NCBI RefSeq assembly: GCF_021044565.1 | Contig: NZ_CP087997.1 | Span: forward strand, 2,232,001 to 2,296,000 | Source: Subtercola endophyticus | Lineage (GTDB): Bacteria; Actinomycetota; Actinomycetes; Actinomycetales; Microbacteriaceae | Length of the DNA: 64,000 nucleotides | Direction of reading: 5' to 3' | Shown here: positions 10,251 through 18,610 of the stretch, piece after piece | Layout of the letters: each line of letters begins with the position of its first letter | How positions within the stretch are numbered: the stretch's first letter is position 1 | The notes under the pieces: generated by a model | Databases searched by the model: none | Told to the model about the DNA's origin: nothing | What the model saw: the letters and a program-made list of their open reading frames with translations, nothing else | Made by a program: the position numbers and the translations under genes

Positions 10251-11165
10251 ATGAACGAGTCGACGTCAGCGCTTGGCGACTATCTGAGAGCCCGACGTGA
10301 CGTCGTGCAGCCCGAAGACGTGGGGCTCCCCCGTGATCTGAATCGCCGCGTTCGGGGGCTCCGCCGCGAAGAAGTAGCGGCTGTCGCCGCGATCAGCAGC
10401 GACTACTACCTTCGTCTGGAGCAGGGCCGCGACCATCAGCCCTCCGACCAGGTGCTGCTGGCGATCGGGCGCGCCTTGCGGCTCGACGGCGGGGCCACGG
10501 ACTACCTGTTCCGGCTCGCGCGGCCCGATGTCGTGCATCCGTTCGGCTCACCCGCGGCCGCGCTCGACGAAGATCTGCTGCGGCTGATCGAGCAGTTCTC
10601 GGGCACCCCGGCGATCATCGTCGACCGCAATCTCGAGGTGGCCGCCGCGAACGAGATGGCGCTCGCCGTCGGCGGTGGTCAGCTGAACGAGGGCATGAAT
10701 CTGGTAGCGCTCGCTTTTTCGCCGCTGGTGCGACGCTGCGCGCCGCAGTGGTGCGAACTGGCACTGAGCACGCTCGCTTCGTTCCGTTATCACAGCGACC
10801 CGCTCGACCCTCGTCGACGCGAGCTCGTGAGGGTGCTCTCGCGGCGCGATGCCGATTTTCGGCGGCTCTGGAGCAGGCACGATGCCGCGGCGTCGTTCAC
10901 CGGTCGAACCCGGCACGTCATCAACGGCGCCGGAATGGTGACGCTGCGTTTTCAGAACCTCGTGGTGCCCGGCAGACCAGGGCATCAGGTGCTCACGTTC
11001 GTCGGTGAGCCTGGCACTCCGGGCCCGGCGGCCCTGGCGCGGATTGCGGCCGAGCTGCATCCTCTGCAGCCGCACACCCGCGAACCGAACGCCCAGCAGT
11101 TGCTCCCTCAAGCCTCGCACCCTCAGGCCTCGCACCCTCACGAACTCTCCGCGGTTTCGCGATAG
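10251..11165 (+). CDS. XRE-family transcriptional regulator with MmyB-like ligand-binding domain
   Basis: A 304-aa regulator. Residues ~10-75 form the helix-turn-helix (LGDYLRARRD...VRGLRREEVAAVAAISSDYYLRLEQGRD), the exact pattern of actinobacterial MmyB proteins, and residues ~105-270 match the MmyB ligand-binding domain (RRCAPQWCELA, SLIDPL-type loops, HVINGAGMVTLRFQNLVVPG). A good ribosome-binding site (GGGGAGA) precedes ATG 10251. The C-terminus ends in a short pentapeptide array (QASHP twice) encoded by 15-bp DNA units at 11107-11143. The TetR gene starts nine bases after its stop, so the two may be cotranscribed. The target is unknown; MmyB proteins often control a neighbouring dehydrogenase, but here the diverging gene is a helicase. 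Confidence 0.88.
   Translation: MNESTSALGDYLRARRDVVQPEDVGLPRDLNRRVRGLRREEVAAVAAISSDYYLRLEQGRDHQPSDQVLLAIGRALRLDGGATDYLFRLARPDVVHPFGSPAAALDEDLLRLIEQFSGTPAIIVDRNLEVAAANEMALAVGGGQLNEGMNLVALAFSPLVRRCAPQWCELALSTLASFRYHSDPLDPRRRELVRVLSRRDADFRRLWSRHDAAASFTGRTRHVINGAGMVTLRFQNLVVPGRPGHQVLTFVGEPGTPGPAALARIAAELHPLQPHTREPNAQQLLPQASHPQASHPHELSAVSR
11107..11143. repeat. 15-bp tandem array at the 3' end of the XRE gene
   Basis: Two and a half 15-bp units (CCTCAAGCCTCGCAC type) encode PQASHPQASHPH at the protein's C-terminus. Confidence 0.8.
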
Positions 11166-11173
11166 CGTTGGGT

Positions 11174-11776
11174 ATGGCACGAATTCGGCGCTTCAATGAA
11201 GAGACGCTCCTCGACTGCGCCCAAGAGGCGTTCTGGGTGAACGGGTACGATCAGACGTCGATCGAGCAGATCTCCCAGGCTTCGGGCGTCGGCAACGGCA
11301 GCATCTACGCCGCCTACGGCAGCAAGCTCGGCCTCTTTCTCGCCGTGTTCAGCCGCTATTGCACCGGCCGGGTCGAGCTGGTGACCACTGTGGTCGACTC
11401 CCATGTGGGCTCGTTCGAGGCTGCGGTGGCCCATTATCTCGACGAAATCGTCGCCGACTGCACCTCGCACCCCGACCGGCGCGGCTGCCTCATGCTGAAC
11501 AGCCTCGCCGAACTCGGCAACCGCTTTCCGGAGGTCGTCGAGGTCGGCGCGCGCACCGTCACCGACATGGAGCGGGTACTCAGCCTGCGCGTGATCGACA
11601 GCGTCGAGGCGGGTGAACTCGACATCGAGACCGAGCAGATCGATCCGCTCGGCGCGCACATCGTGCTGGTCTCGCAAGGGCTCATCCAACTGAGCCGGTT
11701 CGGTGTGCCGGTCGAGCGGCTGCGGTCGATCGCACAGACCTCGAGCCGCATGACAGCGCTCATGCACGCGGCCTGA
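11174..11776 (+). CDS. TetR/AcrR-family transcriptional regulator
   Basis: A 200-aa repressor-type protein. The N-terminal helix-turn-helix is clear (ETLLDCAQEAFWVNGYDQTSIEQISQASG, then GNGSIYAAYGSKLGLF), and the C-terminal domain includes the segment HPDRRGCLMLNSLAELG common in this subgroup. I start at ATG 11174 (MARIRRF), eight bases after the preceding stop; TTG 11168 in the same frame is less likely. Because it follows the XRE gene so closely it is probably in the same transcript. No obvious operator or target is visible. Confidence 0.85.
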   Translation: MARIRRFNEETLLDCAQEAFWVNGYDQTSIEQISQASGVGNGSIYAAYGSKLGLFLAVFSRYCTGRVELVTTVVDSHVGSFEAAVAHYLDEIVADCTSHPDRRGCLMLNSLAELGNRFPEVVEVGARTVTDMERVLSLRVIDSVEAGELDIETEQIDPLGAHIVLVSQGLIQLSRFGVPVERLRSIAQTSSRMTALMHAA

Positions 11777-11842
11777 ACCGCGAAGCGATCTGCGCGCGCG
11801 GGTTTGCCACGGGCATCCGGATGCCCGGCGAGAGCTCGGCGC

Positions 11843-12823
11843 TCAGACCCCCGCCGAGCGCCTCGTCGTCTGGAAGCGGCGCTGGTACTCCGAGGGTGTG
11901 ATGCCGAGTTTGGCGATGAAGGCCCGGCGAAAGGCCGCCGGGGTGCCGAACCCCGAATCGGCCGACGCCTGCGCGACGGAGGAACCCGACTCGAGGTGAC
12001 CGGTCGCGAGATCGAGCCGCATCGAGCTCACGTACTCCAGCGGACTCATGTCGAACTCGTCGCGCACGATTCGGGTGAGGTGGCGCGTACTGACATTCGC
12101 GTGGGCCGCGAGATCGCGCAGCGTGCATGACCTGGTCGGGTCGGCGTTGACATAGTCGGCCACGGCTCGCGCGACCGGGGTTCGCGGCGGGGCAGCGCGC
12201 AGCGACGCCGAGAACTGCGACTGCCCACCAGAGCGCTGCATGTAGACCAGCAACAACTGTGCCACACTGCGAGCCACGTCGGCTCCGTGGTCTTCTTCGA
12301 CGAGCGCTAGGGCCAGGTCGATGCCGGCGGCGACTCCGGCCGACGTGTAGGTGAGGCCGTCACGCACGAAGATCGAGTCGGGCTGCACGTCGATGTTCGG
12401 GTAACGCTCGGCGAGCATCGGGGCGAACTTCCAGTGCGTCGTCGCTGCTTTGCCGTCGAGCAGGCCGGCCTCGGCGAGCGCGTACGCGCCGCTGCAGATC
12501 GACGCCATGCGCCGGGTGCGGGTGCTCAGCAGGCGAACGGCGTCGATGATGTCGGTGTTCTTGAAGACGCGCGTCGCGACCTCACTGCCCGGCACGATGA
12601 CGGTGTCGAATTCGCCCGCATCGGCCGCGGCCGCATGCACCCCGATGCGCACGCCCATCGACGTGGTGACGTCGGCGCCATCGGGCGAGAGCAGCACGAG
12701 CTCGTAGCCGTCGACACGTTGGTTCGCCTCGACGAACACCTCGCCCGGCCCGACAAAATCGAGGGTCTTCACTTGATCGAACAACAGCATGCCGATGCGC
12801 GCGCGTGCCCGATTTTTCAGCAT
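11843..12823 (-). CDS. GlxA-type AraC regulator with DJ-1/PfpI amidase-like domain
   Basis: A 326-aa regulator with two domains: an N-terminal DJ-1/PfpI-like fold (residues ~10-175; GMLLFDQVKTLDFVGPGEVF, then the nucleophile-elbow region MASICSGAYALAEAGLLDG with the conserved Cys) and a C-terminal AraC helix-turn-helix pair (residues ~220-320; CTLRDLAAHANVSTRHLTRIVRDEF, ending GITPSEYQRRF). Such proteins usually sense small metabolites and activate nearby enzymes. It diverges from the alpha/beta hydrolase at 12953, a likely target. A short palindrome, CATTCTTGAATG (12821-12832), overlaps the start codon and could be an autoregulatory site. Confidence 0.88.
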   Translation of the reverse strand: MLKNRARARIGMLLFDQVKTLDFVGPGEVFVEANQRVDGYELVLLSPDGADVTTSMGVRIGVHAAAADAGEFDTVIVPGSEVATRVFKNTDIIDAVRLLSTRTRRMASICSGAYALAEAGLLDGKAATTHWKFAPMLAERYPNIDVQPDSIFVRDGLTYTSAGVAAGIDLALALVEEDHGADVARSVAQLLLVYMQRSGGQSQFSASLRAAPPRTPVARAVADYVNADPTRSCTLRDLAAHANVSTRHLTRIVRDEFDMSPLEYVSSMRLDLATGHLESGSSVAQASADSGFGTPAAFRRAFIAKLGITPSEYQRRFQTTRRSAGV

Positions 12824-12952
12824 TCTTGAATGATGCCTCCATAATTCTCAGAACACAACCTGAAAGCGCTCTCCGGCTATCCCTTCGAGGGCCACGCGTA
12901 TCCTGAGCGACCGGCCTAGCGTGGAGTCATCCACACAGAAGGAGACCAAACC

Positions 12953-13669
12953 ATGCCCGATTCGCCCACCATCGTTCTTGTCCACGGCGCGTTCGCCGAC
13001 GCTGCCAGCTGGGCACCGGTGACCAGTCTGCTGCTCGAACAGGGGTACTCGGTTCGCGTTCCGCCGGTATTCAATCGCAGCCTCGCGGGCGACTCCGCGT
13101 ACATCCGCTCGTACGTCGAACAGATCGACGGCCCGGTGCTTCTGGCCGGGCACTCCTACGGCGGCGCAGTCATCACCGTGGCCGGCGTCGCGGCGAACGT
13201 CGTCGGGCTCGTCTACGTGGCAGGCTACGCGCTCGACGAGGGTGAGAGCCTCGGTGAGCTGCAGGGCCGGTTCGCGGACTCCGACCTCGCCAAGCACCTC
13301 GTGTACTCGCCGTACCCCGTCGAAGGCGCAGAGCCGGGAACGGATGTCTCGGTCGAGATCGACGCGTTCCCCGCCGTCTTCGCGGCCGGCGTACCCGAGG
13401 CCACGGTCCGCGTCTTGGCGGTGTCGCAGCGCCCGCTCGCCGCGGTCGCATTCGGCGAACCCGCCAGCGCCGCGGCCTGGAAGACGAAGCCCGGCTGGGG
13501 CATCGTCTCAAGCTCCGACCACACGATCAACCCCGAGGTCGAGCGCTTCGGCTACAAGCGCGCCGGCCTTCGCGACGTGATCGAGATCAACGCGCCGCAC
13601 CTGGTCATGCAGACCAACCCCGCTGAGGTCGCCGGCGTGATCGTCGACGCGATCGCCGCGCTCGGCTGA
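12953..13669 (+). CDS. Alpha/beta hydrolase (EstC-like)
   Basis: A 238-aa hydrolase of the short salicylate-esterase-like group. Seen: the oxyanion-hole start VLVHGAFADAASW, the nucleophile motif GHSYGG with Ser68, and a C-terminal histidine in NAPHLVMQTNP. The usual acid residue is less certain. The start ATG 12953 follows AAGGAGA by six bases. Divergent from the GlxA-type regulator, which probably controls it. The last nine codons including the stop are repeated twice more in tandem after the gene (27-bp units). Confidence 0.88.
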   Translation: MPDSPTIVLVHGAFADAASWAPVTSLLLEQGYSVRVPPVFNRSLAGDSAYIRSYVEQIDGPVLLAGHSYGGAVITVAGVAANVVGLVYVAGYALDEGESLGELQGRFADSDLAKHLVYSPYPVEGAEPGTDVSVEIDAFPAVFAAGVPEATVRVLAVSQRPLAAVAFGEPASAAAWKTKPGWGIVSSSDHTINPEVERFGYKRAGLRDVIEINAPHLVMQTNPAEVAGVIVDAIAALG

Positions 13670-13748
13670 ATCCGCGCGATCGCGGCGCTCGGCTGACTCC
13701 GCGCGATCGCGGCGCTCGGCTGACCCCGCACGATCGCCGCGCCGGCCG
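13643..13748 (+). repeat. 27-bp tandem repeat of the hydrolase 3' end including its stop codon
   Basis: Three units end in GGCGCTCGGCTGA-like sequence, with stop codons at 13667, 13694 and 13721, all in the same frame; a fourth partial unit follows. Each unit would read AIAALG and stop. Copies two and three are nearly identical, so they are younger than the split from copy one. Confidence 0.85.
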
Positions 13749-13754
13749 GGTCGT

Positions 13755-13838
13755 GGAGAGGCGGTGCGTTACGCCAAGGGCTGAGAGAGCGGTTTGGCTT
13801 ATACCTCTCCGGGGCTCCGAACGCCAACTCCGGAGCCC
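13755..13838 (+). ncRNA. Possible structured RNA ending in a hairpin
   Basis: GGAGAGG (13755-13761) pairs with CCTCTCC (13804-13810), enclosing two possible small stems (GGCG with CGCC; CCAA with TTGG) and the motif GGGCTGAGAG. Directly after it, GGGCTCCG (13812-13819) pairs with CGGAGCCC (13831-13838). The first half recalls the 5' side of a THI-box (TPP) riboswitch, but the conserved second half is missing. It lies upstream of the small gene at 13878. No known family can be assigned. Confidence 0.3.
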
Positions 13839-13877
13839 TGGATTGGGGAAAACGGCCCGGTCTGATTCACTGTGGAG

Positions 13878-14252
13878 ATGAGAGAGTTGCACTACGGATC
13901 GGGCGTCATCACGGTGAGTTTCGACGTCTGCTCCGCAGTGTTCGATTACACCGTCGCTCTCGCAAACGCGGGCAAGACCGATCGCATCACCGTTCCGGTC
14001 ATCACCGACGGCGAGCGAGGGTTCTCGAACCTTCTTCTCGGGCCGCAGACGCAGCTGTACTGCACAGCCGTCGCCGGCGAGACACGAGGCACCGGCGTCG
14101 ACAACGCCGACAACGACAGCGCCGACGACGTCGATCTCGAAGATCGCGAACTGGTTGAGACGCTGAAGAAGAAAACAGCGGCGTTGGTGCCCGGCTCACC
14201 CCTGAGTGCGGCCAACCGTCGGCTGAACTCAGACTCGAACGACCTCGACTAA
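13878..14252 (+). CDS. Hypothetical protein, acidic C-terminal half
   Basis: A 124-aa protein not assigned to a family. The N-terminal ~70 residues are predicted beta-rich (LHYGSGVITVSFDV, DRITVPVIT), and the second half is Asp-rich (DNADNDSADDVDLEDRELVETL) and likely flexible. There is no signal peptide or membrane segment. I use ATG 13878; GTG 13872 is in frame two codons earlier, and neither has a strong ribosome-binding site. It converges with the DUF7882 gene at 14279. Codon use looks like its neighbours. Confidence 0.6.
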   Translation: MRELHYGSGVITVSFDVCSAVFDYTVALANAGKTDRITVPVITDGERGFSNLLLGPQTQLYCTAVAGETRGTGVDNADNDSADDVDLEDRELVETLKKKTAALVPGSPLSAANRRLNSDSNDLD

Positions 14253-14278
14253 GGGAGGCACTGGCTCGGCTTGCGGGC

Positions 14279-14587
14279 TCAGGCCTGCGGCGGCTGCTCT
14301 GGCACGAGCTCCAGCCCACCGGCGTTGTTCGCCCGGCCCATCAGCCGATCGATCCACTCTCGGTTCAGCGGAACCCGCTTCGACCCGAAGTATCCGAACT
14401 CGAGGTGCATCTGTGGGTTCATCCAGAGGGTGGTGTGCCCGCTCCCCAGCTCGTTCGAGCGTTCCCAGCTGAACGAAAAGCTCTCACCGCGGCGGAATTT
14501 CGCCAGGATGACCGCCTGCAAGTGTGCCAGATCGCGATCTTCGATCGTCAGCGACTTGGCCGTCGGCCCGTACGTCAGTGTGCCCAT
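14279..14587 (-). CDS. DUF7882-family small protein
   Basis: A 102-aa protein of unknown function that I recognise by pattern from Microbacteriaceae: it starts MGTLTYGPTAKSL, continues DRDLAHLQAVILAKFRRGESFSFSWE and ends LNREWIDRLM...GGLELVPEQ. Proteins of this family are short, soluble and often found as several paralogues per genome; some are annotated near DNA ligase genes, but the role is not known. ATG 14587 gives the family's usual N-terminus; the open frame extends 21 codons upstream. Confidence 0.75.
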   Translation of the reverse strand: MGTLTYGPTAKSLTIEDRDLAHLQAVILAKFRRGESFSFSWERSNELGSGHTTLWMNPQMHLEFGYFGSKRVPLNREWIDRLMGRANNAGGLELVPEQPPQA

Positions 14588-14772
14588 TCGAACCCTCGAT
14601 GTCTGATGCCACGCCGTCCGCGTCGCACGTCGACGACGTCGCGGGGTCATCGACCCCGATTGGGGCGGGCAGCACTCAGAGTATCAGCGCCACACCGGGC
14701 CGATTCGGGCTTGACTTTACGCCGCCCGAGCCGTGGTTCACAACAAACGCCCACCGCCGCGAACGTACTACC

Positions 14773-14952
14773 TCAGATCTCATGAGGCCCGGAATGAATG
14801 GATCCGCCACCCGCAGCACCGTCGTCGGCCGCATTCATCGCGTCGATCTGCTGCCACGTGTTATAGCCGGCCACGACCGAGAGCACGATTCCGAACACGC
14901 TGAGTACCGCCCGCAGCTTCGACGGTGCTCGGTTCGTGGTGCTCTGGATCAT
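14773..14952 (-). CDS. Small single-span membrane protein
   Basis: A 59-aa protein with one predicted membrane helix (LRAVLSVFGIVLSVVAGY) followed by a short hydrophilic tail rich in Gly. ATG 14952 is preceded at a good distance by GAGGAGG (14960-14966); ATG 14958, two codons earlier, sits too close to it. No family recognised. It is alone between the DUF7882 gene and the phosphate-binding protein gene, on the opposite strand to the latter. Confidence 0.55.
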   Translation of the reverse strand: MIQSTTNRAPSKLRAVLSVFGIVLSVVAGYNTWQQIDAMNAADDGAAGGGSIHSGPHEI

Positions 14953-15204
14953 CGTCATCCCTCCTCACGGCTCGCTCGTGACCTCAGGATGCCTGCCGAA
15001 CCTCGATGTCTCCAATGACCTAGCCGTGTAGTTGCTGCATGCTGCCTGGATGCCGTCGGGGTACGCAGCATGACCTCGATTCGACGGCACCGGATGCACA
15101 GCGCAGGTTCACGCCGCGTTCACTGACGACCCCTAACCTCGGGCTCGGGCTCGGGATCGGGATTGCTGCATCGCTGCGACCGCCCACGCTCAGGGGGAGA
15201 TTCG

Positions 15205-17295
15205 ATGAAGCTGCACGCTCACTCACGACGACGCCGAGGGCTCTTGGCCGTGGCCGTCACCATCGCGGGCCTCCTCGTCACGATGGGTGCGGCCTCAGCG
15301 ACACCCGCTTTCGCCGAGACGTACGTGCCGATCAGCGGCAGCGGCTCGACCTGGTCGCAGAACGCTGTCGAACAGTGGCGCACGCACGTGGCAACGAATT
15401 ACGGCATGACCGTCAATTACTCCGGCACCGGATCGTCGGCCGGGCGGCAAGACTTCATCAACGGCGCCGTCGACTTCGCCATCAGCGAGCTTCCGTTTCA
15501 AGCGCACCCCGAAGACGGATCCGCGCCCGAAGTGCCCTCGACCGCCTACACGTATGTGCCGATCGTCGCCGGCGGCACCTCGCTGATGTACCACCTCACG
15601 ATCAACGGCAAGCGGGTGACCGATCTGCGGCTCGATGGCCAGACCATCACCAAAATCTTCACCGGAGTCGTCACGAATTGGAACGACCCGGTCATCCAGT
15701 CGGCCAACCCCGGCCTCACCATGCCAGACAAACCGATCACCCCCGTGCTGCGCGCCGACGGATCGGGTTCCACCGCTCAGTTCACCCAGTGGATGGCCGA
15801 CCAGCAGCCCAGCCTGTGGAGTGACTTCTGCGCCTCAGTCGATCGCCCGGTTCCCTGCGGGTCGACAACTCAGTACCCCGGCTTCGGCGGAGCGAAGCTC
15901 CAGAACGGGTCGCTCGGCGTCGCAGGCTACGTCAGCCAAGACTATGGTGAGGGTGCGATCGCCTACGTTGAGAATTCCTACGCACTGCAGTCGGGTTTTC
16001 CTGTCGTGAAGGTCTTGAACGCCGCCGGGTACTACGTCGAACCGACGGCTCCGGCCGTCTCCGTCGCCCTCCTCGGCGCGACCGTCGCCTCCGATCTCAC
16101 CCAGCAGCTGGGCGGGGTCTACGACAACGCCGACACCCGCGCCTACCCGCTCTCGTACTACTCGTACATGATCGTTCCAACCAAAGTCGGAGGCATCTTC
16201 ACCGCCGAAAAGGGCCGGACTCTCGGCGCCTTCGTCAGCTATGCCGTGTGCGAAGGGCAACAGAAAGAAGCGGCACTCGGATACGCACCGTTACCGCTCA
16301 ACCTGGTTCGGGCCGCATCCGACCAGCTCAAACGGATTCCCGGTGCGCCAGCCGGCGGAGTGGATCTCGCCACCTGCAACAACCCGGCCCTCACCATTCT
16401 GAACACCGCTCCGCAGCCGCCCGCCTGCGCCAAGCAGGGGCCGACGCAGTGCCTCTCGGGAGACTCCTCTCTCGCAGATTTCTCGACGACATCGCGCCCT
16501 TCGATCGTGGGCACCGCACGCGTCGGCCAGGCGATTGCCGCGGATGCCGGCGTGTGGAGCCCTGCCCCCGACTCCATCGACTATCAGTGGCTGCGCGCCG
16601 GCACTCCGATCCCCGGAGCGACAGCACAGCTGTACTCACCCACGGTGGGCGACTACGGCGCCTCCCTTTCGGTGAACACCACGGCGCACAAGGCCGGCTA
16701 CAAGGTCGTCACCACAGCGAGCGCCCCGACCTCTGCGGTCGGATGGGACGCGTACTTCGCCGATGTCGGCCCTGCGAATCCGTTCTACGCGCACATCCAG
16801 TGGATGGCGGCCGAAAGGCTCAGCACGGGTAACGCGCAGCCCACCGGCCTGCCGCTCTTCGCCCCGACCGAGGCCGTCTCCCGCCAGGCGATGGCAGCGT
16901 TCTTGTACCGCTATTCGGGCGAGACGTTCGTTCCCCCCGCGACGCCGTCGTTCAGCGACGTCTCTGCTGCGAACCCGTTCTTCACCGCTGTCGAGTGGAT
17001 GCACGCGAAACACATCACGAACGGAAACGCCGACGGCACCTTCGCACCCACCGACTCTGTCACTCGGCAATCCATGGCGGCGTTCTTGCATCGGTACAGC
17101 GGGGCATCCAGCACCCTGCCCGCCACGGCGTCGTTCAGCGACGTCAGCAGCGCGAACCCGTTCTACGCCGACATCGAGTGGATGAAGTCGACCGCCATCA
17201 CCACCGGCAACGCCGACGGCACCTACACCCCGCTCGCCTCCGTCAGCCGGCAGGCTATGGCAGCCTTTCTCAGTCGTATGAACGCGGCGGGCTGA
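15205..17295 (+). CDS. Secreted PstS-like phosphate-binding protein fused to Ig-like and S-layer-like repeats
   Basis: A 696-aa exported protein. A signal peptide (basic RRRR then a hydrophobic core ending ASATPAFA) is followed by a PstS-type periplasmic-binding fold (residues ~30-420), with the phosphate-loop motifs SGSGSTWSQ, GTGSSAGRQDF and DGSGSTAQF. Residues ~435-510 form an Ig-like domain (VGQAIAADAGVWSP, YQWLRAGTPIPGAT). Three S-layer-like repeats begin near residues 514, 582 and 642, each with FxDV...NPF...WM and SRQAMAAFLYRYSG-type ends. No PstCAB genes are adjacent. ATG 15205 follows AGGGGGA. Ordinary PstS proteins are ~370 aa lipoproteins; this one has no lipobox and is probably held at the cell wall by its C-terminus. 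Confidence 0.88.
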   Translation: MKLHAHSRRRRGLLAVAVTIAGLLVTMGAASATPAFAETYVPISGSGSTWSQNAVEQWRTHVATNYGMTVNYSGTGSSAGRQDFINGAVDFAISELPFQAHPEDGSAPEVPSTAYTYVPIVAGGTSLMYHLTINGKRVTDLRLDGQTITKIFTGVVTNWNDPVIQSANPGLTMPDKPITPVLRADGSGSTAQFTQWMADQQPSLWSDFCASVDRPVPCGSTTQYPGFGGAKLQNGSLGVAGYVSQDYGEGAIAYVENSYALQSGFPVVKVLNAAGYYVEPTAPAVSVALLGATVASDLTQQLGGVYDNADTRAYPLSYYSYMIVPTKVGGIFTAEKGRTLGAFVSYAVCEGQQKEAALGYAPLPLNLVRAASDQLKRIPGAPAGGVDLATCNNPALTILNTAPQPPACAKQGPTQCLSGDSSLADFSTTSRPSIVGTARVGQAIAADAGVWSPAPDSIDYQWLRAGTPIPGATAQLYSPTVGDYGASLSVNTTAHKAGYKVVTTASAPTSAVGWDAYFADVGPANPFYAHIQWMAAERLSTGNAQPTGLPLFAPTEAVSRQAMAAFLYRYSGETFVPPATPSFSDVSAANPFFTAVEWMHAKHITNGNADGTFAPTDSVTRQSMAAFLHRYSGASSTLPATASFSDVSSANPFYADIEWMKSTAITTGNADGTYTPLASVSRQAMAAFLSRMNAAG

Positions 17296-17340
17296 GCAGA
17301 TCGTCGTTCCGCCAGGCTGCCTTACTCTCGCTACACCCCG

Positions 17341-18504
17341 CTACTCCCGCACGGTTAGCTCGCGCGGCACCGTCACCGCGTCGACGAGCGCGCCGTTGCG
17401 CCACACCGTGATCTCGACCGGCTTGTCGATGGCATCTTCGACCATCATCGCCTGGATGGCCGTGGTCGAGTTCACCGTGCGTCCGCCGATCTCGACCACG
17501 ATGTCACCGCGCTTGATGCCCGCAAGGTCGGCGGGGCTCTCGCTCGAGACGCCCGCAACCTGAATTCCCGTTCGCGATCCGATGCGCTCCGCGAGCCCGG
17601 GCTCCAGGGTGAGCTGCGCCCCCGCGATTCCGAGCCAGGCCCGTCGCACACGACCGGTGCGGATGAGCGAGTCGATGATCTGCCGTGTCGTCCGGTTGAT
17701 CGGAACAGCGAGCCCGAGCCCGACTCCGGCGACGGCGGTGTTCACCCCGATCATCCGGCCGCGGCTGTCCGCGAGCACACCGCCGCTGTTTCCGGGGTTC
17801 AGTGAGGCGTCGGTCTGAATGACCTCGTCGACCACTCGCCCCGCCTGAGTGGGAAGCGACCGCCCGAGCGCCGACACGATGCCGGCCGTCACGCTGCCCG
17901 AGAGCCCACGCGGATTGCCCAGCGCCACCACGAGCTGCCCGACGCGCAATCGGGAGGCGTCGCCGAACGTCACCGGAGCCGGCAGCTCGTCGTGCGCCCA
18001 CAGCACGGCCAGGTCAGAGAGCGGATCGCGCCCCACCACCTCTGCAGAGGTCACCCGCCCGTCGGCGAAGGCCGCTTCGATCGTGCGCGCCCCCTCGACG
18101 ACGTGGGCGCTGGTCAACAGATAGCCGCCTGAGCCGTTCTCGGCGGCGCTGGTCACGCCCGTGCCGGTCACGCCCGCGCTGATCACGCTCGTGCTGGTCA
18201 CGCTCGTGCTGATCACGCTCGTGCTGGTCACGCCCGTGCCGGTCACGCCCGTGCTGGTCACACTCGTGCTGATCACGCTCGCGCTGCCGAGCCCGCCACC
18301 GCGCGCCGTGCGCACCGACACGCTGGCAACGCTCGGCAGCACCGACTCGGCAACGCTCATCACCGATCGCGAATACGCGTCGAGGGCTTCGTCGTCTTCG
18401 ATTACGCTGCGGGGGTCTGCGTTGCGGGCATCGCCGCTGACTGCTCGACGCTCTTCGTCGTCGTCCGTGCGGCGTCGCTCCTCGTGATCGTCGGTTTCGT
18501 TCAT
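17341..18504 (-). CDS. HtrA/DegP-like trypsin-fold serine protease with PDZ domain
   Basis: A 387-aa protease. The catalytic triad is complete: H134 in TSAHVV, D164 in DPLSDLAV and S240 in NPGNSGG; the PDZ domain spans ~280-375 (LGIAGAQLTLEPG, SSESPADLAGIKRGDIVVEIGG). The start is set at ATG 18504 (MNETDDHEERRR); the frame is open further upstream but with low-complexity content. Odd features: no signal peptide or membrane anchor is seen, unlike most actinobacterial HtrA proteins, and the nine-unit array at 18152-18286 replaces the usual short Gly-rich link just before the active-site His with ~45 Ser/Thr/Val residues. It converges with the PstS-like gene. Confidence 0.85.
   Translation of the reverse strand: MNETDDHEERRRTDDDEERRAVSGDARNADPRSVIEDDEALDAYSRSVMSVAESVLPSVASVSVRTARGGGLGSASVISTSVTSTGVTGTGVTSTSVISTSVTSTSVISAGVTGTGVTSAAENGSGGYLLTSAHVVEGARTIEAAFADGRVTSAEVVGRDPLSDLAVLWAHDELPAPVTFGDASRLRVGQLVVALGNPRGLSGSVTAGIVSALGRSLPTQAGRVVDEVIQTDASLNPGNSGGVLADSRGRMIGVNTAVAGVGLGLAVPINRTTRQIIDSLIRTGRVRRAWLGIAGAQLTLEPGLAERIGSRTGIQVAGVSSESPADLAGIKRGDIVVEIGGRTVNSTTAIQAMMVEDAIDKPVEITVWRNGALVDAVTVPRELTVRE
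18152..18286. repeat. 15-bp tandem array, nine units, inside the HtrA-like gene
   Basis: Nine perfect-length 15-bp units of the type GTCACGCTCGTGCTG encode pentapeptides such as VTSTS, VISTS and VTGTG on the minus strand. Units differ at one to three bases. It is among the longest arrays in the window. Confidence 0.92.
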
Positions 18505-18610
18505 GGTGTGTGCCTCCGCAACCATCGTGCGACCATCCGCCCTCACGCCTCCCCCTGTTCGCGCAGGGCGAGCGGATGCACGGCAGGGGCCGCCGCGGCA
18601 GAATATCCGC

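Noticed and set aside
13781..13789. THI-box motif GGGCTGAGA suggesting a TPP riboswitch
   Set aside because: Only the first half of the TPP aptamer is recognisable; the conserved downstream half is absent and the next gene is not a thiamine gene. Kept only as a possible structured RNA.
14524..15018. A long open frame on the plus strand
   Set aside because: It overlaps two more convincing minus-strand genes, has shadow-like composition and no ribosome-binding site.
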